Assembly (NCBI RefSeq): GCF_002884495.1
Contig: NZ_KZ614145.1
Coordinates: 2,742,423-2,806,422 of the forward strand
DNA length: 64,000 bases
Source: Rummeliibacillus pycnus
GTDB taxonomy: Bacteria; Bacillota; Bacilli; Bacillales_A; Planococcaceae
Direction: 5' to 3'
Below the pieces are notes generated by a model, which saw nothing but the letters and a program-made list of their open reading frames with translations, was not told the origin of the DNA and searched no databases. Made by a program: the position numbers and the translations under genes. Of the stretch, positions 28,375 to 36,361 are shown in pieces (the stretch's first letter is position 1; the number at the start of each line of letters is the position of its first letter).

Positions 28375-28534
28375 GCAAAATCCCCCTATTTTCTAATTGC
28401 TTTAATCATATTATAGGGTTTTTAGGCATGTGATTGGTCAAAAAACAGAATATTTTTATAACTTATAGATATAGAGTTATGCTTGCATTTATTAATGCTT
28501 CCTATGGTTCCTACTTTTTTTACAAAATGAAGAA

Positions 28535-28544
28535 GCATAGTGTA
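28535..28544 (+). promoter_or_regulatory. Sigma-K-like -10 element upstream of the spore pair
   Basis: GCATAGTGTA matches the gCATAnnnTA -10 consensus of mother-cell sigma-K, 75 bases before the start codon. A -35 AC at ideal spacing is not clear, so this rests on the -10 and the gene type. Confidence 0.4.
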
Positions 28545-28617
28545 TCCACCTTTTATAGTCCTACGTATGATAATAATACACGCTAATTTAATCGTGTTAA
28601 GGGAGGTGACATTTTTT

Positions 28618-29256
28618 ATGTCTAACGTAATAAACCAACTATTTAATCACGTACCTCATGTTCTAAAATCAAAGACTGAACATCCATTCATATTAATAGG
28701 AAGAAACGGCGAATTATTTTCTACAATTGGAATCTCGAGAGGATGCTTCATTACATCTTGTTTTTTTAACCTTATTTCTATTGATTTAAAAAACAATTGT
28801 GCTGTAGTGGAATTACTAAAACCCCTATGCGGTGCAAAAAAATTGTTTCGAACACAGGCACTAGTTACTATAGATCCTTCATGCTTTTGTGGAATAGAAT
28901 TTGTATCTATCCCTGTTTTCGATTGCTTAATCAAATCTACTGTGATCAAAGAAGAATTATGTTTACCTTTTACTTTAACAAATACAGATGATCCAAAGAA
29001 ATTATGGGTAAACAGACAAAAACACTTAGAAAACATAGTGACCCTTGGTATTAAATATGATGGGATTGATCCCGAACTAAATCTCATCTTCCACTCAAAA
29101 CAAGGCTCCATTTCATTGGTGGTCCCAAAAGGACGTTACGAATATATAACAATTTCAGATTTAGAATCAGTTGAAACTTCCTCAACAGTTGAACTCGTAA
29201 ACGGAAACCTTGATATTCAAATAAACGTTGGCGAAAAAAATATCATTTATTTTTAA
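28618..29256 (+). CDS. CotY/CotZ/ExsY-family spore coat protein with C-terminal extension
   Basis: A 212-residue protein. The start at 28618 follows GGGAGGTGAC; the frame runs further upstream without a ribosome site. Residues about 22-108 carry the CotY/CotZ/ExsY core: PFILIGRNGELFSTIG, SCFFNLISID, NCAVVELLKP and VTIDPSCFCGIEF, with cysteines 43, 48, 61, 71, 89, 91, 103 and 115. Such proteins form disulfide-linked crust or exosporium lattices on spores. Unlike the about 150-residue family members it lacks the Cys-rich N-terminus and has a roughly 90-residue beta-rich, Cys-free tail. The next gene encodes an appendage subunit, so it may anchor fibres as ExsL does in the B. cereus L-ENA cluster. 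Confidence 0.82.
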   Translation: MSNVINQLFNHVPHVLKSKTEHPFILIGRNGELFSTIGISRGCFITSCFFNLISIDLKNNCAVVELLKPLCGAKKLFRTQALVTIDPSCFCGIEFVSIPVFDCLIKSTVIKEELCLPFTLTNTDDPKKLWVNRQKHLENIVTLGIKYDGIDPELNLIFHSKQGSISLVVPKGRYEYITISDLESVETSSTVELVNGNLDIQINVGEKNIIYF

Positions 29257-29279
29257 AACTATCTAGACAAATTGTTCAA

Positions 29280-29307
29280 TACTCATCAGATCCTATAACA
29301 TACAATA
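29280..29307 (+). promoter_or_regulatory. Sigma-K/E-like promoter of the appendage subunit gene
   Basis: TACT (29280-29283), 15 bases, then CATACAATA (29299-29307), matching mACm and CATAnnnTA of sigma-K and also the CATACAaT -10 of sigma-E. It is 40 bases before the start codon. Confidence 0.55.
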
Positions 29308-29309
29308 CA

Positions 29310-29323
29310 TTGTACATGTACAA
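29310..29323 (+). promoter_or_regulatory. 14-bp perfect palindrome at the predicted transcript start
   Basis: TTGTACATGTACAA begins three bases after the sigma-K/E-like -10 element. It could be an operator or a 5' hairpin protecting the mRNA. Confidence 0.45.
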
Positions 29324-29347
29324 AAAAGAAATTCAGGAGGTGAATAC

Positions 29348-29689
29348 ATGGCTAAATTAGGAAATTGTCATATGGAACCTTGTTGCGTGAATGATGCAGT
29401 TTGTTCAACCGTTCATGTAGTGAACCAATCTTTAGTTACAGTTTGGACCAATGAATCTCCGTTTAACATAAACGGAACAATTGTAGTAGAAAACCCATTA
29501 CAAGATGGAAATGCAACTCAACAAACTGTTAGATTAATTATTACAGGTAGTTCGGGTACTGATGTGAACATCGCTCCTGGGCAAACTGTAGCTCTAACTG
29601 TAAGGGGCTTACACATTATTCAAGTTCAAGGTTTAACAACAGGAACAACAGATGTAAAAGTCTCCTTCTCCTTAAATTACAAGTTCTAA
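29348..29689 (+). CDS. Endospore appendage (ENA, DUF3992-like) pilin subunit
   Basis: A 113-residue protein with no signal peptide. A short N-terminal arm carries C7, C12, C13 and C19 (NCHMEPCCVNDAVC); the rest is a run of beta strands (GTIVVENP, TVRLIIT, PGQTVALTVRGLHIIQVQG, DVKVSFSLNY), the jelly-roll pattern of ENA subunits. In B. cereus such subunits self-assemble into disulfide-linked spore fibres; the arm CC links to neighbours. The C-terminal Cys of S-ENA subunits is absent, so it looks closer to the L-type. AGGAGGTG precedes the ATG. It follows the CotZ-like gene by 91 bases and has its own sporulation-type promoter. Confidence 0.72.
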   Translation: MAKLGNCHMEPCCVNDAVCSTVHVVNQSLVTVWTNESPFNINGTIVVENPLQDGNATQQTVRLIITGSSGTDVNIAPGQTVALTVRGLHIIQVQGLTTGTTDVKVSFSLNYKF

Positions 29690-29774
29690 GGTAAGCAAGA
29701 GTATGCTTTGTTCTAAAAGCTAGGCGACACTCAAGCATTACCCTAGAATGATGATCAGGCTCCAGTAAAAGACA

Positions 29775-29810
29775 AATCCATCAACATAATGCGCAGTATG
29801 TTGGTGGATT
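29775..29810 (+). terminator. Hairpin downstream of the appendage gene
   Basis: AATCCATCAACATA pairs with TATGTTGGTGGATT (one G-T) around an 8-base loop. It lacks a T tract, so it may be a stability or processing stem. Confidence 0.5.
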
Positions 29811-29826
29811 ATTCTAAGAGTAATCC

Positions 29827-29868
29827 AGGGATGTCAGCTTACAACCAAGTTGATATCCCTTTATTAGT
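29827..29868 (+). terminator. Probable terminator of the spore appendage pair
   Basis: AGGGATGTCAGCTT and AAGTTGATATCCCT form a 14-bp stem with two G-T pairs and a 6-base loop, then TTATTAG. A weak-tract intrinsic terminator. Confidence 0.6.
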
Positions 29869-30110
29869 TAATATTATTTCATGAAATAGTAAGGGGTTTT
29901 TGATTTTCGCCTTTGGAAGTCAGGAGCCCATAATGTATAGTATGCAAAGTATATAAATAAATTGAAGAAAATTTCTTATCCTTTAAAATCGGATCAGTAT
30001 AATTGTATTTAAATAATTATCATTACTCCATAGCTAACTAAGACTACTTACCTTCGCATTTCTTCCGAAAAAATGAGATAATGAGGAAAATAAATCTGAA
30101 GGATGACAAG

Positions 30111-31307
30111 ATGACAAATATAAGTACTTTAAGAATAGACCCTAAGTATGTTCCTGAACTAAAAAGAGGCTATTCACTCATATTAAAAGATGCAATTCAA
30201 AGTAAAGAATCTTTGGAAGAAGGCGAAATCTTCCGTTTAGCAGACCAGCATAATCATTATATTGGAACCGGCTATTACGGCCATCAAAATAAGGGGATTG
30301 GCTGGGTTTTAACTACAAAAGAGCATGAACAAATTGACCAATCTTTCTTTAATAAGAAGATAAATATTGCTTTATCACATCGTGAAGATTTTTTTAATGA
30401 CAGCCAAACTACAGCTTTTCGCGTCTTCAATGGCGAAGGTGATGGTATCGGTGGTTTAACCATCGACTATTTTGATGGATATTATTTGGTAAGCTGGTAT
30501 AGTGAAGGAATCTATACATTTAAGGAATATATTTATAACGCATTAAATGAACTTGTTGATTTCAAAGCAGTCTATGAGAAAAAGCGTTTCGATACAAAAG
30601 GGCAATATATTGAACAAGATGATTTTGTTATGGGAACTGCTGGCGATTTTCCTATCATTGTGAAAGAAAATGGCATGAACTTTGCTATAAACTTAAATGA
30701 TGGAGCAATGACGGGAATTTTCCTTGATCAACGTGATGTTCGCCGTGCTATTCGGGATCATTATGCAAATGGAACAAATATGTTAAATACTTTCTCCTAT
30801 ACAGGTGCTTTTTCAGTTGCAGCTGCATTAGGGGGTGCTACAAAAACAACAAGTGTGGATTTAGCAAAACGTAGTTTAGCTAAAACGATTGAGCAATTTA
30901 GTGTAAATGGTATCGACTATGAAGCTCAGGATATTAAAGTAATGGATGTATTCCACTACTTTAAATACGCTATTCGACATGAATTAAAATTTGATTTAGT
31001 TGTTTTAGATCCACCAAGCTTTGCTCGCACCAAAAAGATGACCTTCTCTACAGCAAAAGATTACCCAAAATTATTGGCAGATGCTATTGCTATTACTGAA
31101 AAAGATGGCATTATTGTAGCTTCAACTAATAACGCCAGCTTTGGAATGAAAAAATTCAAAACCTTTATCGACCAAGCATTTAAATCAACTAATACTAAAT
31201 ATAAAATCATCGACCAATACGGATTACCCAAAGATTTCCGTGCAAATCGTAACTTTCCGGAGTTCAATTATTTAAAAGTCGTATTCATCAAGAAATTAAG
31301 CAAATAA
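30111..31307 (+). CDS. Class I rRNA large-subunit methyltransferase, RlmI-like
   Basis: A 398-residue SAM-dependent methyltransferase (COG1092; YwbD-like in bacilli). A PUA-like N-terminal region (about 1-85) precedes a Rossmann fold with NLNDGAMTGIFLDQRDVRR, NTFSYTGAFSVAAALGGA (SAM site) and the catalytic DPPSFARTKK. RlmI modifies a 23S rRNA cytosine at C5 in E. coli; the same target here is inferred. The ATG at 30111 follows AAGGATG; an upstream ATG at 30081 has no ribosome site. Confidence 0.85.
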   Translation: MTNISTLRIDPKYVPELKRGYSLILKDAIQSKESLEEGEIFRLADQHNHYIGTGYYGHQNKGIGWVLTTKEHEQIDQSFFNKKINIALSHREDFFNDSQTTAFRVFNGEGDGIGGLTIDYFDGYYLVSWYSEGIYTFKEYIYNALNELVDFKAVYEKKRFDTKGQYIEQDDFVMGTAGDFPIIVKENGMNFAINLNDGAMTGIFLDQRDVRRAIRDHYANGTNMLNTFSYTGAFSVAAALGGATKTTSVDLAKRSLAKTIEQFSVNGIDYEAQDIKVMDVFHYFKYAIRHELKFDLVVLDPPSFARTKKMTFSTAKDYPKLLADAIAITEKDGIIVASTNNASFGMKKFKTFIDQAFKSTNTKYKIIDQYGLPKDFRANRNFPEFNYLKVVFIKKLSK

Positions 31308-31340
31308 TATTTTACTGTGAATCGATTACCAATGAAATTC

Positions 31341-31391
31341 AAAAAAGGTGCATTAACCCCTGATTAGCAGGGGATTAATGCACCTTTTTAT
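31341..31391 (+). terminator. Bidirectional terminator between rlmI-like gene and bioB
   Basis: AAAAAAGGTGCATTAA pairs with TTAATGCACCTTTTT (one bulge), extended by inner CCCCTG/CAGGGG. T runs in both directions serve the converging genes. Confidence 0.9.
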
Positions 31392-31527
31392 TTTGCTCTG
31401 CCTTAATATTCCCTAATTTTTGCTATAGGGAATACTATCCTCCAGAAGTCATTTCCTTTCAGTTAATGAAAACAAAAGTCCTATTTTTATCTAACGGTCC
31501 CTTTATTTATTGGAGAATTTCATTTTA

Positions 31528-32526
31528 TTAAACACAAGCACTCTTTTGCATTGGTGCTAAATCAATTTCAAATCCTAGTTCTTCAAGCATTTTCTTATCT
31601 TCAGCTCCTGGTTGACCGTCTGTTGTAAGATAGTCACCTAAGAAAATAGAGTTTGCAGCGTATAGACTTAATGGTTGAAGTGAGCCTAAGTTAACTTCGC
31701 GGCCTCCCGATACTCGTATCTCTTTAGTTGGATTGATGAAGCGGAATAACGCTAATACTTTTAGGCAATAGCGTGGATTTAGTTCATGGGTACCTTCAAG
31801 TGGTGTACCGTCAATGGCATTTAAGAAGTTTACGGGAATAGAATCTGCATCCAATGCATGTAAACTACGTGCCATATCAATAACATCTTGTTTAGTTTCC
31901 TTCATACCAACGATGACACCTGAACATGGAGAGATTCCTGCTGCTTTTGCACGCTCAACTGTTTGTACACGATCATCATATGTATGTGATGTTGTTATAT
32001 TGGAATGATTTCTTGCAGATGTATTGATATTATGATTATAACGATCTACACCTGCTTCTTTTAGACGCTCTGCTTGTTCAGGCTTTAATATACCTAAACA
32101 TGCACAAATAGTCATATCTTTATGTTTTTCTTTAATCGCTTTTACTGAATCTACGACAATATCAATTTCTCGATTCACAGGACCTCTACCACTTGCAACG
32201 ATGCAATAGGTACCCACATTTAATGCTGCTGCACGATCTGCTCCAGCTACAATTTCTGCCTGCTTCATCATTGGATATTTTTCGATTGGTGCTTTGGAAA
32301 CAATAGATTGTGAACAGTAGCCACAGTTTTCCGGACATAATCCAGATTTTGTATTAATAATCATATTAAGTTTCACTTTATTGCCAAAATAATGATGACG
32401 AATTTGGTAAGCAGCATCTAGCACTTTCAATAAATCAAGATCTGAACACTCTAAAATTGCTAATGCTTCTTCATCTGTAATTTGGTAACCTTCAATGACT
32501 TGCTGAGCTAATTTTGCGTAATCCAT
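31528..32526 (-). CDS. bioB: Biotin synthase
   Basis: A 332-residue radical-SAM enzyme that inserts sulfur into dethiobiotin, the last step of biotin synthesis. The [4Fe-4S] cysteines are C64, C68 and C71 (GLCPENCGYCSQS), and the [2Fe-2S] region is in CACLG and conserved downstream arginine VSGGRE. It lies one base after bioY on the same strand with its ribosome site inside the bioY end, so the two are one operon. No other biotin-synthesis genes are in the window. Confidence 0.96.
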   Translation of the reverse strand: MDYAKLAQQVIEGYQITDEEALAILECSDLDLLKVLDAAYQIRHHYFGNKVKLNMIINTKSGLCPENCGYCSQSIVSKAPIEKYPMMKQAEIVAGADRAAALNVGTYCIVASGRGPVNREIDIVVDSVKAIKEKHKDMTICACLGILKPEQAERLKEAGVDRYNHNINTSARNHSNITTSHTYDDRVQTVERAKAAGISPCSGVIVGMKETKQDVIDMARSLHALDADSIPVNFLNAIDGTPLEGTHELNPRYCLKVLALFRFINPTKEIRVSGGREVNLGSLQPLSLYAANSIFLGDYLTTDGQPGAEDKKMLEELGFEIDLAPMQKSACV

Positions 32527-32527
32527 A

Positions 32528-33124
32528 TTAGTGACCCACCTTTATGATTTTTTGTAAACGGAATCCAAGAATTCCTGCAAATACAGCTAAAATAATATCT
32601 TTTGGAAGAGGCGGCATCATCCATAACCAAGCCATTTTATAAGTAAATCCTTCTGGAGCTGCTGCCCAAAGTTTATATGCATAGTACATCCAGTTTGTAC
32701 CGATTAAATAGTCAAGAGCTATCCCAACAAGTGCTGCTGCAATATACATTGTTTTTGTACGTCGGTATTCCACCATTTTCCCTGCTACATAAGCGGATAG
32801 TATAAACACTACGATAAATCCAAAAGTTGGACTTAATATTGAAGAAAAACCACCACTAAACTTAGCGAAAACAGGAGCACCCACTAAACCAAGAAGTGTA
32901 TAAACAGTTATAGAAATAGCACCTAAACGGCTACCTAAAACTAGCCCTGCTAAAATAGCAAATAAAGGTTGAAGTGTAATTGGCACCCCACCAACTACTA
33001 AAAACGGTGCAAAAGATGTAATGTTAGCACCAATCATCATTAATGTAGCAAACATTGCACAATACACAATTTCTAATGTTGTTAGTTTACTCTTTGTCTT
33101 TGTTCCAGAAACATTTGAAGTCAT
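32528..33124 (-). CDS. bioY: Biotin transporter substrate-binding component
   Basis: A 198-residue ECF-type S component with six membrane helices. The region GVPITLQPLFAILAGLVLGSRLG (about 45-66) and the GxxxGY-like loop near 85-110 are typical of BioY. It takes up biotin alone or with the shared EcfAAT module, not encoded here. It heads a bioY-bioB operon behind a BirA operator, so uptake and synthesis respond together to biotin status. Confidence 0.94.
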   Translation of the reverse strand: MTSNVSGTKTKSKLTTLEIVYCAMFATLMMIGANITSFAPFLVVGGVPITLQPLFAILAGLVLGSRLGAISITVYTLLGLVGAPVFAKFSGGFSSILSPTFGFIVVFILSAYVAGKMVEYRRTKTMYIAAALVGIALDYLIGTNWMYYAYKLWAAAPEGFTYKMAWLWMMPPLPKDIILAVFAGILGFRLQKIIKVGH

Positions 33125-33140
33125 TTATTCCCCATCCTTT

Positions 33141-33171
33141 GAGTTAACTATTAATAAATATAGGTTAACAT
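33141..33171 (-). promoter_or_regulatory. BirA operator of bioYB
   Basis: GTTAAC at 33143-33148 and again at 33164-33169 with a 15-base AT-rich spacer: on the minus strand TGTTAACC-N14-AGTTAACT, matching the BirA consensus TGTTAACC-N15-GGTTAACA. It lies 17-47 bases before the bioY start, where biotinyl-BirA would block transcription. Confidence 0.85.
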
Positions 33172-33263
33172 ATTTTTTTCAAAATGAAACTAATTTTTTT
33201 TAAAAGTTTGAGAAATATAAATTATTTATCTAGAAAAGGCTTTGCAATTACGTTAGTACATAA

Positions 33264-33310
33264 AAAAATGCTAGCTATTCGTAAAAATTTACGAATACTA
33301 GCATTTTTCG
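33264..33310 (-). terminator. Terminator of the subtilase gene
   Basis: AAAAATGCTAG and CTAGCATTTTT enclose a second perfect arm pair ATTCGTAAA/TTTACGAAT; the stem is over 18 bp. Confidence 0.9.
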
Positions 33311-33327
33311 ATTATCACAAAATCAAG

Positions 33328-35253
33328 TTATTTCACTGTAAACTTTACTGCAAGTGAATTTTTGTATGCATTTCCCTTTAAGGTTTTAAGACCCTTTCGA
33401 TCTATAAAAATAACGTATTTCCCTGGAGCTAATGATTTTTTTGTTGATAGTTTAATAGTTTTCCCATTTTTACTTTTTGCTAATTTGAAGCTTGTTCTAT
33501 TTTTCCCTGAATCATTGACATAAATATGATTTGTTTTTAATGCTGAAGCTTTGATTGGCTTTTTAAATATGATTGTTGTGTATCTTTTCTTTTTCATGTT
33601 AGATAAATTAGTTGCTTTTTCATATTTTGATTTCGCAGTAGTTGAAATAGCCGTTAAATGAAGTCTATATCGATATTTTTTAACAGCTTTTTTTTGAGAT
33701 GCAGATAAATCACTGTAAACCGTATAAAGTGGTAAAAATTCATATTTTAGACTTAGTTTTTTTCTTTGGTTGATTTTCTTAATAATACTATTAATCTTTT
33801 CCTTATTTTTACTTACATAAATTTTGGATTCAGAATCTTTTGCCGTTGTAAATTTGATAGTCTTTCCCGTAGCTTCTTTACCAAGTGTACTAATGGCTGT
33901 AACTCTTGCGTGATATGTAGTACCCTGCTTTAAGCTTCTTAATACATAATTTGTGTGGGTTGTTGTAATCGTCTTCTCGCCTGTTACAGCTATTTGGTAT
34001 TTTTCTACTGGAACAACAGCATTTTGTGCCATTTCATAGTGTAAAGTTGCTGATGTTTTCGTAATATTTAATGTAGAGAGTTTACTCACATTAGCTGGGC
34101 TTGCTATAGCTGTATTTAGAATTCCATAACCATATAAAGAATCTCTACCTGTACTCCCCAAATCAATTGTGTAATTTCGGATTACACTTCGTAGTTTACC
34201 TGGAGTATAGGTTGGATATTGCTGTTTAAGTAGTGCAATGATTCCTGTTACATGTGGTGCCGATATCGATGTACCTGTCATTTGTACAAAAGGTCTAGTC
34301 GAACTCATCGTATAAATATCTACTCCGGGTGCAGCATACTCTACCTGACTTCCTGTATTAGACTTTCTCCATAGCTTTTTATTATTATCAATTGCTGATA
34401 CGGCAATTACTTCACTATACTTTGCAGGATAATCAACACTTGATTTCCCTTCGTTCCCAGCTGCTGCAACCATTGTAATACCAGCTAAACTAGCTTTTTT
34501 AATGGCTTGATAGAGTATGGGATCATCTTGTTCAGTGCCAAGTGACATGTTGATGATATCGATATTATTTTCTATAGACCATTCAACAGCCTTTAGGATT
34601 GTTTCAACTTTTGCACCCGTAGGTTCAAAAACTTTAACACTGTATAATTGTACATCAGGGGCTAAACCGACTAAGTAACCATCTGCTATAAGCTTGCTTA
34701 CTTGTCCTGCTATAATTCCGGCAACAGCAGTCCCATGTCCATCTGTATCTAATGATGAACTTTCATCTTCAGGAGTTGCAGGATCATCATCTACAAAAGA
34801 ATATTTTTTAACATTTGCTAACGCAGGAATGTTAGCTACACCTGTATCAAAAATTGCTACCTTTACGCCTTTTCCGGTAAGATTGCGATTCCAAGCATTT
34901 TGTACCCCCAGCAATCTCATATTCGTTAATGGCATAATCCCCTTTAAGGATGTACTATTTGTCTCTAGTGGTTCAGTTTTTTTCTCAACTACCTTAATAT
35001 CTGGAGATTGTTTTAATAGTTCTAGATTCTTTGCACTAAAATCCCCTTGCACAATATTTAATAAATCAAAATTATTCTTAATAGAAGACGCCAATTTCAA
35101 AATTTGCTGTTTTCCCGTTGCATTATTGTAAACAATCATCACATCTTTGTATGCTGTCTCTGTTGAAGAAGAAGCAAAAGTATGATGAGGATTATAAGCC
35201 AATATGGATAGTACTAAAGCAAAGGGCATCCACCATTTTGCATTTTTCAACAT
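33328..35253 (-). CDS. Secreted subtilisin-like serine protease (S8)
   Basis: A 641-residue exoprotease. Signal peptide (1-27), a propeptide-like segment (about 35-105) and an S8 catalytic domain with D136 (FDTGV), H173 (DGHGT), oxyanion N267 (AAGNEG) and S329 (GTSISAPH). A fibronectin-type-III domain follows (about 385-465) and a C-terminal region (about 475-641) of Lys-rich beta sequence like bacterial Ig-like domains (AYKNSLAVKFTVK end). It should process or degrade external proteins. Monocistronic, with a strong terminator. Confidence 0.93.
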   Translation of the reverse strand: MLKNAKWWMPFALVLSILAYNPHHTFASSSTETAYKDVMIVYNNATGKQQILKLASSIKNNFDLLNIVQGDFSAKNLELLKQSPDIKVVEKKTEPLETNSTSLKGIMPLTNMRLLGVQNAWNRNLTGKGVKVAIFDTGVANIPALANVKKYSFVDDDPATPEDESSSLDTDGHGTAVAGIIAGQVSKLIADGYLVGLAPDVQLYSVKVFEPTGAKVETILKAVEWSIENNIDIINMSLGTEQDDPILYQAIKKASLAGITMVAAAGNEGKSSVDYPAKYSEVIAVSAIDNNKKLWRKSNTGSQVEYAAPGVDIYTMSSTRPFVQMTGTSISAPHVTGIIALLKQQYPTYTPGKLRSVIRNYTIDLGSTGRDSLYGYGILNTAIASPANVSKLSTLNITKTSATLHYEMAQNAVVPVEKYQIAVTGEKTITTTHTNYVLRSLKQGTTYHARVTAISTLGKEATGKTIKFTTAKDSESKIYVSKNKEKINSIIKKINQRKKLSLKYEFLPLYTVYSDLSASQKKAVKKYRYRLHLTAISTTAKSKYEKATNLSNMKKKRYTTIIFKKPIKASALKTNHIYVNDSGKNRTSFKLAKSKNGKTIKLSTKKSLAPGKYVIFIDRKGLKTLKGNAYKNSLAVKFTVK

Positions 35254-35569
35254 AATTTCACCTGTCTCTTTAGGTATGTATAGGAATGTATATTTCCAAT
35301 ATCTTTAAGGTTGTTTCTAAACAGTTTTATAGTAACATGTAATAGGAGTATGATATTCTTACAAGCAAATTAAGTTTTTGTAACAATTCGCAAATATAAG
35401 CTATATTTCATAGTTTAATAGCACAAAAATAATATCTCCTCTAGAACAGCATACAGTTCATGTGCATTGTGATCGCTACTGTTCTATAATGTGATAGATT
35501 AAGCTTAAAAACTTCGAAATAAGAGAGAATAGAAGCCTATATTATTTGATAGGTAAAGAAGGGATTTCT
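35254..35569. other. Divergent intergenic region, subtilase and membrane-protein genes
   Basis: An 8-bp inverted repeat TAGAACAG/CTGTTCTA (35442-35449, 35479-35486) overlaps a TATAAT at 35485-35490 that may serve the plus-strand gene. No ORF of note. Confidence 0.4.
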
Positions 35570-36040
35570 ATGTTTAAACATAAAAAGATTAAAATTCGTG
35601 TTTCTGGATGGTCAGCATTATTACTCATTATTGCTATTTTATGTATTTCCCTTACTTTGGCCATTACAGTTCCTTACTTTGGATTTTATGGTTTATATAC
35701 TATATTAGCTAAATTTAACTTAGCAAGTATTGATATTTTCGAAAAGTGGTACCAAGACCTTTTCTACTTCGGTTGGTTTATCATACTAATTTTTTCTATG
35801 ATTATCTTACTTGATATTATCTGCTTGTTTATTATTGCTAGTTGCAATATAAAATTGACAAAATCCATAGATACTATTAGTACTTTTGTACAGTTTGTTA
35901 TAAGTGTCGTGCTCTTTAAAAAGTTCATAGTTACAGGCTTTGAGCGTATTAACGTCACTTGGAGTGGATCTATAATTCTTTTTTTATTACTTTATATAGT
36001 TGTAGCCGTTTTTAGTTACGAAAAAACCAATAACGCATAA
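35570..36040 (+). CDS. Four-helix membrane protein of unknown function
   Basis: A 156-residue protein with four hydrophobic segments (about 13-38, 62-90, 95-120, 130-150) and a basic N-terminus (FKHKKIKIR). The ATG at 35570 follows AAGGG at six bases; the frame extends to a TTG eight codons upstream without a ribosome site. No conserved motif or family is recognised, and no partner is adjacent. Confidence 0.6.
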   Translation: MFKHKKIKIRVSGWSALLLIIAILCISLTLAITVPYFGFYGLYTILAKFNLASIDIFEKWYQDLFYFGWFIILIFSMIILLDIICLFIIASCNIKLTKSIDTISTFVQFVISVVLFKKFIVTGFERINVTWSGSIILFLLLYIVVAVFSYEKTNNA

Positions 36041-36115
36041 AGATAGAAGAATCTATCAGCAAAAAACAATAGTTTGGTAATAATTCACATTGTTGTGTCA
36101 ATATTTTTACAAACC

Positions 36116-36144
36116 TTGAACATGAATTGATAGTATGATAGAAT
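36116..36144 (+). promoter_or_regulatory. Sigma-A promoter of the candidate small RNA
   Basis: TTGAAC (36116-36121), exactly 17 bases, then TAGAAT (36139-36144) with a TG just before the -10. A near-consensus housekeeping promoter with no ORF behind it. Confidence 0.65.
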
Positions 36145-36149
36145 CCTAA

Positions 36150-36243
36150 AAGTTCGGTGTTTTATTTCAAAATAAAATCTGAACTTCGTGTGAGTATAAA
36201 CCTAATTTTGGGTCTTTGGCGAAAGCCAAAGACTCTTTTTTAT
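36150..36243 (+). ncRNA. Candidate small RNA of about 93 nt
   Basis: From the predicted start the transcript would begin AAGTTC, fold a hairpin (AAGTTC/GAACTT closing TTTTATTT/AAATAAAA), continue about 25 unpaired bases and end at a perfect GTCTTTGGC-gaaa-GCCAAAGAC terminator. There is no start codon with a ribosome site. The next plus-strand gene is 1.4 kb away, so it is not an obvious mRNA leader. Promoter, fold and terminator all fit an sRNA; I cannot match it to a known family. Confidence 0.5.
36212..36243 (+). terminator. Strong GAAA-loop terminator
   Basis: GTCTTTGGC (36212-36220), GAAA tetraloop, GCCAAAGAC (36225-36233), then TCTTTTTTAT. Confidence 0.9.
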
Positions 36244-36316
36244 TTGTGTTAATTTTTGACACAAGTTGAAGCGACCACTATGTACCCATTTCCACTGTTT
36301 ACATTCCTATGTAAAG

Positions 36317-36354
36317 ACAAAAACCTTTGTTATTCTTAAGAGTAACAAAGGTTT
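36317..36354 (-). terminator. Terminator of the PH-domain gene
   Basis: AAACCTTTGTTA/TAACAAAGGTTT, a 12-bp stem, then TTTTTGTCTTT on the minus strand. Confidence 0.88.
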
Positions 36355-36361
36355 TATAGTA

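Noticed and set aside
28656-29111. 151-codon ORF antisense to the CotZ-like gene
   Set aside because: Shadow of a clearly coding gene with recognised motifs and ribosome site on the other strand.
28375-30110. Appendage cluster with collagen-like tip gene
   Set aside because: I looked for a Gly-X-Y repeat protein or further ENA subunits beside the pair and found none within the window.
34694-35131. 145-codon ORF inside the subtilase gene
   Set aside because: Antisense shadow of the protease with all catalytic residues in frame.
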